Notes: generated from the letters alone by a model not told the origin. Shown: positions 43,202 through 55,298, counted from the stretch's first letter. The stretch: 64,000 nucleotides of DNA from Endothia cerciana (GCA_026119935.1 JALRMH010000008.1:124001-188000); one strand, 5' to 3'. Numbers and translations: made by a program.

Positions 43202-43988
43202 GATGACTTCGACGGCGAGTCTTCACCGGTTGCACCGTGGGGAACAAATGAGGCAGCCGGCCGTCAGTTCTGGTTGACTGTGAGGGCAGAATATATTGTG
43301 AAATGCCTGAGCAGGCATTTACGCGCATGGTCTGGTCAAGTCGGGCTATGTGGCGGCCAGCTCATGATACGATTAGAAGTATCATCCAATTCAACTCACT
43401 ACAGTTGGAATGAAGAACTGCGCATTGGTCCAACGGACACAAATGACCCGTCCTTCGGGTTGCGATGTTTCCTATCAGCGAACGCATTGAATGACCGAAA
43501 TGTGGCAAGATGAAGACCCTTCTTGCATCTACGTACTGTGTTACAAGTCCTGTGAAGAGGGTAGTATGGGACAAAATGAGTATGTAGCCAGAGGGTAAGA
43601 GGGTATGCGACTCAAGTCAGCGTTCGGGATATCAACATTCATCTGGTCCATATGAGACCACGACTCGACCCTGTAGGATGAAGGGGGGCTGGGATTATAT
43701 AGGGCAGCCAGGCTACGGACTTTGGAAGAGATGACTTGGGACACAAGTCGAGACGGCATCCAGGGCTAAAGATGCTCCGAGATGAGAGCCTTCCTAGCCG
43801 ACAAAAGTCTCAATCATACCGTGAGAAGAATTTCTACGCACCTCTGTACAAGTGCCGCAGGTGGTAAAGATTCTCGGCCTGTGGTCGGGATTTCTCTTGG
43901 TCCGTTGGTCCACGTCAGAGAAACACATTTTTCTCTTTCATGCACTAGTGCAGATCTTGGTTTGGACATACGATATGATGCACTGATT
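43202..43988. other. 3' intergenic region between LSM1 and the glycosidase gene
   Basis: Convergent 3' ends. Short frames only; no RNA gene or repeat was recognised. Confidence 0.55.
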
Positions 43989-46448
43989 CTACAAACCAGG
44001 TACAAATCCCTCGACCCTCACATCCCATGCTTCCGGGAAATGTGGTCCAGGTGACCCGTCCCACCCTCCAGCCATCATCGCTATGGCGAGCAGGAAAGAA
44101 GCGGCATCAGGGAAGTAGGGAGTCGGGACTCGCGTGCCCCCTTCAGGATAGCCTGCATCGTCAAACTCAAAGGATGGGTCCAGGACGTATGCAATGGCCT
44201 GGTCTACATCACCCAGGCGAAGCGAGTTCATAGCTAAGAGGGAGAAGTCCCAGCCGTACGAGTCCTCCAGGTCCCACAGCTCCAGAATCTTGTTGGCAGT
44301 GTTCCTAACGATGGTCAGATTCAACGCTGGTCCGCTCATCGGCGGAGGGAGCCAGCCGTAGATACCCGCCATCGCTGGGTGCTATGTGGCCCCTTGTCAG
44401 CCATGGTGTGTCAAACGAGAACAGGCAGATCACTCACATCGTAGATCGTTTCATTGCTAGTCCACATATCAGGTATGCCCTGATAGACAGGGAATGTGTC
44501 ATTGACAACTGGCAAAGGGGATAACTTGTCCCGCACGGTAATCCAGTCCTCGGGAATGGAGAGATTCTGGCGCTCTTTCCATTTCATGGCGATGTCGAGG
44601 CCAAAACGCCAGTACGCCAGCTCAAAGGTCGGGTTCACGGTACTGTTCAGATCCGTGTTCTCAGAGACTGGATACATCGGAGGTCCGAGATCATAAACAC
44701 CCGTCGTCTCGTCGTACCAAGCGTAAGAGGCCATGAAGTCCGCGCACGCCGTCAAGATCTCGTCCCATGTGCCCAGGGTCGTGCCATTAGGGAAAGAGCG
44801 GTACTCGATCTCCGCGAAATACATAGGATGCGGCTGCTGCCATATCAAAAGTGAGTTGATCTCTCCTGGCGCGCTTCGGCCCGTCGGGTCCGTCATCTTG
44901 CCTAGACGTGCGCCTTGGTACCCCTGAAGCCTCGCCCTGTCGTAGGATGATGGGAGAAATTGTTGATACATCCTCGGAACGCTGCGCTGAAGGAGATCGA
45001 AGTGGCCCCAGCGAGCGAAGTGCATCAGATGCCAGAAGGCCATTTCGAGCTGCAAGCAGTTCAGCCACTCCACGTCACCAAGCCTACGCAGCCCAATTCC
45101 TGCAGTGTTTTCGGCGCAGATTCTTTCTTCTCAGCTTGAGATGTTTCCCCTAAGAACTTCCTGAACACCAGAGGCGTACTTGTGAGCAATTGAAGGGGAA
45201 GACCATGTGCTTCTCGCGGCGAATTGCTCAAAAACTATGCCGTGGAATAAGAACCCCGGGAGGAGAAGTTATTGCATCAGTCAAAGAGATCAACGTACGT
45301 GAAATTTGCCATACCACCCATTGTTCACAAGACCGGACTCCTGTGGCGAGAGGTTCGAGGCCGAGTTGACAGCCAATAGATACTGGGAGAGAATGATGCG
45401 GCGCTGCAGTTCGGTAGCGTTTGTTGAGTTAGTCGAGGTCAGGTCAATGAAGGCCCCCTTGGTCCAGTAGTCCTCCCACCAGGCCTCGGCCTCCTCTGCC
45501 AGGGCGTTCAAGCCAACGACGCTGGACACTCCATGCGGCGAGAAGGCCGCCCTCACATTCAGACTGGTGGAACCGGGAACTGTGAGAAAGTAACGATGTG
45601 TCCCGGCTTCCGGGCCGGCGACCTGCCCCTTGCCCTCCCATGCTGCTGTCAAATAATAGGAAGTGCTATCAAGCGAGTGTTGTATCACAAGCTGGCTGCC
45701 CGACGTCTCCAGTGACGTTGAATGGCTGCCCGTAGCATTCCAGACACCAACATACGGTGCATCAAATTTGTTTATGTCCGGGTAAGGAAAGTCGAAGAAG
45801 AGACCCAGAGCGCCCGTGGACAAGAGTTCAGACTCGACGGTGACGCCTACAGTGTCAGAGCTGGTTGCCGCTCTTGTTTCCACCCTGATTTGTGTGCCGT
45901 TGTAGGAGAAGAGTGACACTATGGATCCGGTCCAGAGATCGAGGACTTGGGACTTGTTAGTTAGGTCACCCTCGTTGACCTGGGCTCCGCCGAAGTAGAG
46001 GCCTATATTTCCTAGATTCAAGCGCTGCGGGTTCTCGATGAGCCAATTTGAGATATCATTCTCGGCTGGATTCGGCTGGTCATAATTGACCAGGCGGCCA
46101 TGAGTCCACCAGTCCAGACCAGTAAAGTCTAGCCACTTTGTTAGTACAAAGAGACGAGCAGGACGGAGACGCAGTCGACACACCATCCACCGATGTCTGG
46201 TTCGGAGTTGTTGGGAGACTAAAGTTGTGCCAACCCCATGTCGACATGATCGCGAAGGGGTTGAAGGTCTGCAAGCCTGTGGCATCCGCACCAAAGGCGA
46301 AGTTCCCGTTACCCACCTGGAGCGGCGTTGTATCCGAGCTTGCATTGCGGTGGACGTTGAGATTCTCGACGATCCTGCGTCGGTCTATCGGTGCCTTGGC
46401 GAGGGCAGGTTGGAGTGTGAGTAGACAGAAGCAGAGAAATTCATACAT
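43989..46448 (-). CDS. Secreted six-hairpin glycosidase-like protein
   Basis: Four exons (46184..46448, 45299..46128, 44438..45049, 43989..44381) give 699 residues; all junctions close in frame. A signal peptide covers about residues 1-18 (MYEFLCFCLLTLQPALA). Then come VGNGNFAFGADATGLQTFNP, SWNxxN-like N-glycosylation sites in number, and the segment WYGKFHLEMAFWHLMHFARW, which the splice between exons 2 and 3 restores. This resembles the catalytic barrel of alpha/alpha six-hairpin enzymes of the GH65/GH95 kind, where polymer or disaccharide substrates are typical. Later parts include IWQQPHPMYFAEIEYR and ELWDLEDSYGWDFSLLAMNS. I cannot name the catalytic residues or substrate with confidence. 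The start ATG 46448 is the first true ATG; it makes a clean signal peptide. Secretion to the outside or vacuole is inferred. Confidence 0.82.
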
Positions 46449-47398
46449 GTTGAACAATCAGATTTTGCAGACCGCCGGGGGGGGGGCACAGCAGGGAGAC
46501 GGCGATGTCACCGTGGGCTGTGGGTGTAGGGCAGCAGAATGGGATCCCGGCCGAGCAGACATACTACGAGCTGGTCGGCGGTGAGCATTTTGAATTGGCG
46601 CCTTCAGGGTGCGTCGTGAGGAGAAACACCAGGCTCACCCCCCGCAATGGCCAGAGGAGAAATAGCATACTCGCCCGTTGATGACCCGAGCAGGCCGATC
46701 CGGGACCAGGACCCGGTCCGAGTGGCAACTTCGTGGGCACTTGCTAGTGACAGGTCGCGGGCCTGAGGAACCCCCGCCTGTCCGTTTGAGGCTATATCGA
46801 CGGTCTCTGTTCAGCCGGCATATCAAAAATGCGGAGAAGCATGGAGTAGAGGCTCCGATCAGGTACTCCTGAAGGAGGCACGGGCAAAAGGCGATCTTCC
46901 GGGCGGGAGGTTGTCGTACAGTATGCACAGGGGCCCCGCAGGTGCAGGAGAGCAGGGTTCAGGGAAAGTGGCAGACGCTATGACCACACCTTATTTGACT
47001 TCTAGCGGCCCTTGCAGCCTGCTGGGAACGGGGGGTCGCGCCAGCAACCACGTCAGGCTGTATCGCCCTACGAAGCCATCGTGTTTACCTAGGTGTCCCC
47101 AAACACTATCCCTCACACTCACGACGCCATCACCACTTTCTCCCTTTGACGTGTCGCCATCTTGTCGCGAGCAAAGCCGTACTCTCACGATCTTCTGGCA
47201 CCACAGATCCCAGCCACGAGCCGATCTGCGATCTTGCAGCTGGATCTGAACCTCAGGTATGATCACTCATGAACCACGATGCTGAGCGAAGCGCTCTATG
47301 ATCTGCCCTGTCGTCGCGCCGCCTCACACTGTGCTGACCACTCTCCAGGCTAGAGCTTCTAGCATCCGGCCCGACTTTCATCACGAAGATCTTCCACG
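46449..47398. other. Intergenic region between divergent glycosidase and MOB1 genes
   Basis: No gene is supported. A G10 run lies at 46477-46486, about 30 bp upstream of the glycosidase ATG. The rest shows only short overlapping frames. Confidence 0.55.
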
Positions 47399-48401
47399 AT
47401 GACCTCCTTCATCACGACCGTGTACGTTCTGCAGCGTTCCCCTGCCCCTTCCCTGCCCACTATGTTCGAACATGGGTCCCCAGGGGTCGAGAAGCGAGTG
47501 CGACAGCTTGATGCGACAGCTTGGGGATTACTTCTGTAGCGCCTGGAGCGGGTGGACAAGGAGACGCCGATTGACGGCTTCAATGAAGATGCAAGTTCTG
47601 AGAGAGGATACGGGCTCACAATCAGGGTACAGCAGCGGCAACCGCCGGAACCAGTTCCGTCCGCGACCGGGTGGGAAGCAGGGGACAACGAGCTACCAGC
47701 TACGACAGTATGCCGAGGCAACATTGGGAGGAGGTTCTCTCCGAAAGATAGTGAAGCTCCCAGAGGGCGAGGATGAGAACGAGTGGTTTGCTGTCAACAG
47801 TAAGCGCAGCGCCCCTTGGGCGGGGAGAGAGGTGCTTCGGGTGCAGACATGAGCGTCTGACTCCAAATCATAGTGGTCGACTTCTACAACCAGATCAACC
47901 TTCTCTACGGGGCCATCACAGAGTTCTGTTCTCCACAGTCATGTCCGGAGATGAAGGCTACTGATGAGTTCGTCGACCTTGATTTGCATCGCCTTGACGC
48001 CGATACCGCTGACCGTATCAACCAGGTTCGAGTATCTCTGGCAGGACAACGAGAATTTCAAGCGCCCAACCAAGATGGCTGCGCCAGCCTACATCGAACA
48101 GCTCATGACCTGGGTTCAAGGCAACATCGACAACGAGACCGTCATGCCCAGCCGGATCGGTGTGCCTTTCCCAAAGACCTTCCCCTCGCTGGTCCGCCAG
48201 ATCTTCAAGCGCATGTATCGCGTCTACGCCCACATCTACTGCCACCACTATCCCGTCATCCGTGAGCTTGGCCTGGAACCCCATCTCAACACGAGCTTCA
48301 AGCAGTACGTGTTGTTCATTGACGAGCACAACCTCGCGACCGGGAAGGACTTCTGGGGCCCACTTGGTGATCTGGTGGACAGCATGCTGCGGTCTGACTG
48401 A
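47399..48401 (+). CDS. mob1: Mob1, kinase activator of the mitotic exit / septation pathway
   Basis: Mob1 binds and activates NDR/LATS-type kinases (Dbf2/Sid2) for mitotic exit and septum formation. Four exons (47399..47421, 47633..47799, 47874..47967, 48026..48401) give 219 residues. The first exon is only 23 nt (MTSFITTV plus two bases). It is followed by a basic Arg-rich linker and the Mob core: YQLRQYAEATLGGGSLRKIV, LPEGEDENEWFAVNMVDFYN, the zinc ligands in CSPQSCPEM and AHIYCHHYP, and the C-terminal FIDEHNLATGKDFWGPLGDL. The splice at 47799/47874 rebuilds the Met codon of MVDFYNQ, and that at 47967/48026 gives ATDEFEYLWQD. The first exon was chosen because it gives the expected TSFxTTV start and a strong GTACGT donor; its acceptor (CAG at 47630-47632) is the only one that keeps frame. 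Confidence 0.93.
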
Positions 48402-48819
48402 GCAGCATGATGGAAGGAATTAGGGAATATGCGGTTCACATGCTCGTTTGTTGTGCTGGCGTTGGGGCTTCTGTTTTGTGTATCGTGTAGCATACCCATC
48501 GGTGTCAAGGAACTGGTGGACGGCCGGGTTGGCGTCGCAGCCAGAGGATAGATGCATTGGAATATGCTTACGGGCGATCCGTCAGGTCTAAAATATGAGG
48601 TAGACCGAATGATAAGTATTCCCAGGGCTTTGAGGGCTGCGTCTCACGATCTCAGGGACGGGGGAATGAGAGGATCCCGAGGACTGAGTGCACTCTAATT
48701 TTGTTTCTACACGCAACTGACGCTGATGGTATCCTTTTCCCGGCAACAGCTCAGTCGGTCCAGGGCATCAATCCCCATCCATGCCTCCTCCATGCCTATC
48801 ACCAACACAAAGGAAGTAT
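48402..48819. other. 3' intergenic region between convergent MOB1 and ATP5 genes
   Basis: The 418 bp show no coding signal and should hold both 3' untranslated regions. Confidence 0.6.
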
Positions 48820-49805
48820 TTACAAGGTGTCGGTCAGGAGCTTGTTCATCTTTGCGATCTTAGAGGACACGGAGAGGTCAATAGTCCGGTCGCCAATCTC
48901 AACAACCAGTCCTCCAACGATTTCGGGGTTGACCTGTGCCCGTTAGTATCTTCGCTAGTCAAGTCATGCCGCAGTCCGGTCGGTCTCTTACCTCATTCTT
49001 GACCTTGAGCTTCTTGCCTTGGCCGACGTAGGAAGACTTAGAGACAGCAGTCTCCAGCCTGCTCAGGGTCTTGTTGTCAAGAGGCTAAGTTCGCGGGAGT
49101 CTGTCAGCACCGTATCATGCTCCAATCTCCTGTTCCACACCAGTATCTTCCTACGCCTATCCTCACTTAGAAACACATACCGTAGCGCTCGTAACCGTCA
49201 TCGCAACCTCCCCACGCGCAGCACTCATCAACTCCCCAAACTTGGTGCAGACGCCGCCCAGCAGGGACAGACGGTTGTTCTCGGCCAGAGTTTGCAGGAA
49301 ATTCTTGACAGTCGCGCCGCTGGCACCGGCGCTCTTCTCGAGCTCGGCGATGATGGCGGATTTGTCGCCGGCGTTCAGTGTCGGCGCCTCGAGGATGGTC
49401 GAAAGCTTGGGGTCCTTGGTCACAAGCTCCCCCAGCTTGCTCAGGGCGCTGGCGGTCGGGTCCAGAGTAGAGGTCTTAACAGCGGCCGTGTACTGTTGCA
49501 AAATGACGCAGCATTGTTAGCCCTTTCTGTGCCCATTCTTTCCTTCTTCTGCATGGCTTCCCATGAGGAAATCGACCCTCTCAAGGGGCAGCCCAGTTCA
49601 GGTCGAAAGGGGTTCCTGCTCGGGAGAAGTCGGCGCGGTGACGTACCAGGGCAGTGGCATACGTGCCATCGAGGCCGAACAGGGCGACAGGAGGCTTGAC
49701 GTTCTCGTTGGCGGCCGGGGCGGCGTAGAAGCGGACCTGCGAAGCAATTGCTCGCGAGGGAGCTGCAGCCCTGGCAGAGCGGAGCAGTGCTTGTCTCGAC
49801 AACAT
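48820..49805 (-). CDS. atp5: ATP synthase subunit 5 (OSCP), mitochondrial
   Basis: OSCP links the peripheral stalk to the F1 head of mitochondrial ATP synthase. Four exons (49647..49805, 49181..49492, 48992..49084, 48820..48933) give 225 residues. A mitochondrial presequence starts MLSRQALLRSARAAAPSRAI. The OSCP fold follows: PPVALFGLDGTYATALYTAA, SKLGELVTKDPKLSTILEAP, SAIIAELEKSAG, VKNFLQTLAENNRLSLLGGV, and the C-terminal VKNEVNPEIVGGLVVEIGDR and IDLSVSSKIAKMNKLL. All splice sites are GT-AG with phase-0 junctions. It is oriented tail to tail with MOB1 and has the Pumilio gene on the other side. Identification is secure. Confidence 0.95.
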
Positions 49806-50683
49806 GGTGGCTGCGGGCGGAGGTTTGCGGATTGAGGTCGTCAAGATTTCAATTGACGAACTTGGTCCGGATGTCAGAGTTGCTTGCTCGCTCGGCAAAA
49901 TGGTACGCCTGAGGCAGGCCGTGGTCCCGGTGCCAGGGTTACGTAAGTCAGCTTAAAATCATGCACTGGGACCTCTGACCCCTCTACAAGTACTCGGTAG
50001 ATGCAGCTTCAAAGACAACAGCTCAGAATCACATGCTTCACATTAGAATGCATCGATTCTGTAGACAGGTCCAAGAACCATCAAAAATGTGTCAACAGTG
50101 GGTTTGTATAAAAGAGTGAAGGTAGGTTGCCTAACTAATTGATAAGTGCCTCATGCTAAAAAGGCTCCATAAGGCTGTCATTCTTCCGCGTAGCATAAGA
50201 AAAACATTGGTACAATCTCCTTTTGCAACTTTTCGGCCTGCATGTTTTGTTTCAGTCGTCCTTTGCGTCCACCGTACAAGCTCCTCCAGCGAGACACCTA
50301 ATGAAAACTATCGTCCAGAGGCAGTATCATCCGGGAGACCGTGGCGACAGGCTCAGGGGACACGCGCCGTCTCCGTTCTCCATCCCAACATTAAATTCCA
50401 CCTCTCTTCCACATTGCTGGATGAAAATAATCATGAGTTGTCCAAAGCGCTCGGATGGGCAGTAGCCTCCCGAGCGTAGGATGTCGGGTGATTTGTAAAG
50501 TAATTGTTGAAGATGTTCGTAAAAGAATCGCCAAATGCCGCGGATTCATTCTGAGAATCGAACAAGGAAATTGAATGTGTGACAGACAAAGAGAAAGAAG
50601 AACGAAAGACGATGTGGGTTGCTGTTGCAGCTGTGCTGTCATCATAGTGAGGCCGGGAGTAGGCAAGGTCTCAACTTAGCAAC
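49806..50683. other. Intergenic region between ATP5 and the Pumilio gene
   Basis: These 878 bp hold the ATP5 promoter and the long 3' region of the Pumilio gene. They are relatively AT-rich with no coding signal. Confidence 0.55.
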
Positions 50684-53149
50684 TCAACGATAGGCACCGC
50701 CATAGCGAGGTCCTGGAGCCATGCGACTCCCCATCATGGGTCCAACACCAGGACCGGGGCGAGTGGCAACAGCTGGGTTGGTGCAAAGCATGCCGACACG
50801 AGAACCAAATTTGGATCCCCGGAGGGATACCATGTGCTTGCGAATGTGAGCCGCAACGATGTCGCGGTGCTGAGGATTAGCATGAGTGAGAATGTACTGA
50901 ATGAGATAGTTGCCGTACTGGTCGCTGGCAATATCAATCAGTGGAATGCGGGGCCGGTCGACACGTCCCTCACAGACCCGATCCAGGTAGCGACCGAGGA
51001 ATTCTGTACCACCAATCTTGAGGCACTTTTCGACAACTTTGGAAGCGAACTGGTCCATCGAGTACTCGGACGCGTATCGAATGACATGATCAATGGCACG
51101 GCTGCGGTCCACGGGGGCACCATGCTCGCAAATGTGCTGGATGCACCAGTTGCCGAATTGGCCATGAGCCACGATGTCGATGTTGGCGAGGACTTCCTCA
51201 ATGCAAGGGCGCTAAGACAATGTGTTAACCCACCAGTATTACGCAAGGATCAAGAACATATGTACTAACCTTGTCATCCTCCAAGCAGTTCTCAAAGATG
51301 TTCTGGACAACGAGACTGCCGGTCTCCCCCAACGCGACCTCGTGCCACATGCCGTGGAGGGCCTCATTGACATACTTCATGATTTGTGGTGGAGTCTTAG
51401 TCCATCTCAACTCGAACAGCTTCTGCCAGACGTGACAGGCATATCGGTGGATGACCGTCTCGGGGATGCGACGAAGCAGCTCATGGACCATAATAGCCTT
51501 GTAGTCCTCGGGAACAGAGTCGAATGCCTTTTGAACAACGTGGCATCCGAAGGGATCCATGGACAGATTCAGCGTGTTGCCGCGGATTGCTTCAGCGATC
51601 TTGATAACCTGCTCAGGTGTTCCGTGCTCGAAGCAGCGCTGGACGAGGAAGTTGCCGAAGCGATTGACCATGAGAGGATAGGCCTGGGCAACGATGGCTT
51701 CGACAATCTCGTACTTCTGCTCGGGGGTGCCCACCTTGAGCTTCTGTTGGAGGAAGATGGATGCCTGCTGGTCATTGTTGCAGACAATTTTGTCAACAAT
51801 ATATTTCCAGTTGCAGTTGACATTGCGGTCGAGAAGACGGCGGTAGTTCAGAGGCTCGGTGGTTGGTAGATACGTCTGCCCCTCAGTGGCAATGGTCTGG
51901 AAGACGGAGGACGGCGTTAACACCGTGCAATCCCTTTGGATACAAGCAACGAAGATGGTAAAAAGGGACTTACATCAGGCTTACAGGAGGATCCTGCGGC
52001 AGACGTGAACTCGGTCGCGTGCGGTGAAAGTGGGCTGCCGATAGGCTGCTGTCCGTACTGTGGGAACATGCCCAAGCCGCCACTAGACATGCTGCCGAGG
52101 CCTCCAGCGTAGCTAGTAGCAGAATCATACTGATTCTGACCCACGTTGCTCATGTTGTAGCCTCCATAGCTGCTGCCATACGACTGGCTTCCAAAGCGAT
52201 TCTCGTACCGATTGCTGCGACGACCACTGTTGGATCGCATGAGATCAGGGTCCTGGTTGTGTCGGTCGCTACGGTAGCTATCCAAGGAAGGTCCAGCATA
52301 TCCGGGCACTCCATCAATGAGACCTTGATTGCGGGGCTGAGACCAGTTGGTAACCGGGCTGACCTCCTGCATCGGCATCGGAAGGGGCATGAAGGAGTTC
52401 TGGTGGTTGGATTTGTTGCTGTTGTTCCAGATACCCCGAGTCCGGTTGAAGCCCGTGGCCGACAGAGCGTCACTAATATCAGAGCGGCAGTCATCGGAAA
52501 CGGGGGCCTGCCAAGGGTTGTCTCGGGGAATCTGTGGCTTTGAGAAGCCCGGCACTGGTGGGTTACCTGAGGGCTTTGTTCCAATAGGCTCAATAAGAGG
52601 GACACCGCTGGCGAAGTCCGAGTCAAAAGACAGATTGGGAGTCGCACGGCCGCTGTCCTGCTGGTCTCGACGTGTCTGGGCCAGCTCTTGTTCGACGCGG
52701 GAAATGTGGTTCTGGGCCTTGGCCAGTTCCAATTTCAGTCGAAGAAGCTCCTCCGACGCGGCTCGATCGTTGGGAGCCGCGCTAGCAGGTCGGGTGGTAG
52801 GGGCCGTGGCGACGAAGGAGTCGGTAGCCGGGGTGATGGGCAAGGAACTGCAGGAGGAGGGGTGAGCAGAGACAGCGCCCTCAAGGGCGTCATTCTGGCC
52901 AGGAGCCTGGTCATGGCTCTCGCAGAGCTTCGCAATGAGCTTGTCCATAGGGTTTGGATCGAGGGCATTGTGGTGGGTCTGGGAGCTCATGTCAGATCTC
53001 ATGTTGTGTTGAGGGACACGTCAGTAGAGGCTCACCTTGGCCGTGCTCTGGTTGACAAGCTTGGACGTGGTCAGTGGAGTGACGGCCTTTCTGAGGGCGA
53101 CAGGGACGCCCGAGGGATCCTCGAAAGGAGCGTTTTCGTCTTGAGGCAT
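50684..53149 (-). CDS. Pumilio-family RNA-binding protein
   Basis: Pumilio/PUF proteins bind specific elements in mRNA 3' UTRs and repress or localise the transcripts. Four exons (53036..53149, 51974..52978, 51270..51896, 50684..51211) give 757 residues. The N-terminal half has a short coiled coil (EELLRLKLELAKAQNHISRV) and a Ser/Asn/Gln/Gly-rich low-complexity region. The second half contains about eight PUF repeats: IVCNNDQQASIFLQQKLKVG, VNRFGNFLVQRCFEHGTPEQ, SMDPFGCHVVQKAFDSV, IHRYACHVWQKLFELRW, GETGSLVVQNIFENCL, HGQFGNWCIQHICEHGAP, SMDQFASKVVEKCLKIGG and SDQYGNYLIQYILTHANP. The arrangement matches the filamentous-fungal protein orthologous to S. pombe C6G9.14. The exon-2 acceptor is CTCCCAG at 52979-52981, the only phase-compatible choice. 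The protein ends in a Gly/Arg/Pro-rich tail. Confidence 0.93.
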
Positions 53150-54357
53150 GGCGTGGAAATCGGATTGACGAGGATGTCCACCGGAGGCGCTCGCGAGCAT
53201 GTGCTATTCCAAAGGTGTTTCCAAACGAGGTAGGTGTTTGGTGGATTGGAGGAGGAAGGGTGTGTTGTGTCGGTTGCGTTTGCGACGATGAAGAAGAAGG
53301 GTGGCAGAAGAAAGGGATGCAGAAGGGGGTGGAATTTGTTGTTCGCGAAGCTGGGCAGTCTTTGCTTAAAACTTGCAGGTGGGAGGAGGCGGAAGGGGGT
53401 GCCAGCATTTGGGAAGCAGCCACCCCTTCACAATCTCATCGGGCGACTGTAGCTTCGATAGCGGGCCAAAGCTTCCCCTGTTTCTTGCCACAATAACAGG
53501 CAGCTCCCTCCTTCAGTTGCGGACAGCGTTTTTGGGAGCCTTCGAGGTTTTGTCTTTCCTTGGAAGTGGAACGTACCTGTTCAGGGCCGCCCGACAAATC
53601 GAGACAGTAGACTCGGCACTCCCTTCCGTTATAGACCATCCCAGGTGGTGGAAGACACTGTAGAATTTAAGCTGGTACAGAGGCCAGTTTTTACAACTGA
53701 CCAAGGAATCCAAGAAGATGTCGTGACAAAGGACCCCCCTTAAACATCATGCTTTCGACAGAGCTATTCGCCCACTTGAGGAACATCATCTGTGGCATGG
53801 CTTATATACCAGGTAAATAGACACAAAAAGAGAAGCGGTTTACTCAACATCAGGGGCCACCAACGTTACCGGCATACGAGGTCAGCGGTCTAACCTCTAG
53901 GCACCTGATTTATACACCATACTGGGCAAGACTGACCTATATGCTCTTTTGACATCATGTCCCGCCCTTAATCCATCCTCAAAAGAAGCTACACCCAGGC
54001 AAATGCTACCACTGACCCCGAGGAGCACTTGGTCTTGGGGAAATGGACTTCGTGTCTCCTATACGAAACTGCATTTCAACGATCCCTCATCAATGTCAAC
54101 ACCTCGAGGGCCGCCTGATCCACCATACTCCATGTCCACAGTCCGCCACATGAATATTATTTAAGACACATTTCACCACATGTTCCCAAGGACTTGATCC
54201 GCACTTGGTCCCATCTCGATATATTGCTCGGCCACGCTGCAAATCCTGGCCGGACGCCGACGCTATGGGGAGCGGAGCGGGGGCAGGATAGCATCAGAGT
54301 TTCACAGATTCCAGTTGTGCACCAAGTGGTATTGGATTAAACAGCCAAGCGGTCGTC
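53150..54357. other. Intergenic region upstream of the Pumilio gene
   Basis: No gene is supported. The part just after 53150 is purine-rich on the plus strand, hence CT-rich on the minus strand, and is probably the Pumilio leader. The part toward 54357 is AT-richer and is the 3' side of the mS33 gene. Confidence 0.5.
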
Positions 54358-54863
54358 TTATTTCCTCTTCCCCTTCGCGTCTGCGCAAATGGTGGTCAGT
54401 CTAGCTGCCAGCTTTCTGCTAGGTTTCACGCCAACTTACCTGGAGGGCCACTCTTCTTCTTCGGCGCACCTTTACCACGCGCTTTCAAACTACAGAACGT
54501 CAGCAAAGAAGACAAGACTGCACGTTGCGCTTTCCCGCCACGGGACCATAGCTTACAATCCGAGTTGCTCCAGTCGATCTTCCTCCTCCTCAATTATGAA
54601 TTCCAGTTCCGGCCCGTTGAGATCAGCGAGCTCCCTGTATGTGAACATCTTCCGAGGGTAGTAAGCTGCGAGCGCGGGTCCCCGCAGCCTCTGTCGCAGG
54701 ATTTTGTTGCCTGTCCGGATGCTGTCTGGGTTGTAGGTCGTCGCAAAAATCCGGCATCGCGCCTGGTAAAAGTTAGCGGGGAAGCAGGCGATGGTGTTTG
54801 CGCTGGGAGCTATTTCCTCACCTGTATGAGCTGCAGGAGCCTTTCTCGAGGGACAGGCATCAT
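54358..54863 (-). CDS. Mitochondrial small-subunit ribosomal protein mS33 (Rsm27-like)
   Basis: mS33 is a small protein of the mitochondrial ribosome small subunit. The gene is split into four short exons, so no single long frame shows it: 54822..54863, 54557..54762, 54440..54489 and 54358..54380, giving 106 residues. The start is MMPVPRERLLQLIQ, then RCRIFATTYNPDSIRTGNK and the hallmark ILRQRLRGPALAAYYPRK. The protein continues MFTYRELADLNGPELEFI, an acidic helix EEEEDRLEQLG, and the signature RGKGAPKKKSGPP before the basic tail DAKGKRK. Introns have GTGAGG, GTAAGC and GTAAGT donors and every junction stays in frame. Two Met codons are adjacent, so the start may be 54863 or 54860. It is divergent from the RNase III gene. 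Identification rests on the conserved motifs and is firm. Confidence 0.9.
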
Positions 54864-55298
54864 GGCATTGCTGAGAATTGACAGGTTGGGCGAGGGAACA
54901 AAGTAGCTTGCGATAGATGGGAAGTCGTACATGTCAGCAAGGAAGACGTCAGAGAGAAGTTTCTGATTGGTTGAACTTTGAAAATGGGTCTAGACCCATC
55001 CGGGCACGCTGCACCCTTGCCGCCTGCAGACTGACTTACCTACCAAGCAGTAACCTACACAATACGACAGAGTGAGAAAGACAGTATTGTATTCCTCAAA
55101 GGACCACATCTCACAAGCGATCATTCCTTTTTCTGCTTTCATCCATAATAGGGGGCATCTTACGCTATCGATATCTCGCACACTATCCCGCCGTCAGATC
55201 ATAGAGAGCTCACGAGAGAAGTGCATGTCCTTGGAAGCGTAAGACAGTCCACTTGGAAATGACTTGACCAGCGTCTGGGCACTGACAACTACAGACAG
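54864..55298. other. Intergenic region between divergent mS33 and RNase III genes
   Basis: The 435 bp should contain both promoters. No motif was recognised. Confidence 0.55.
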
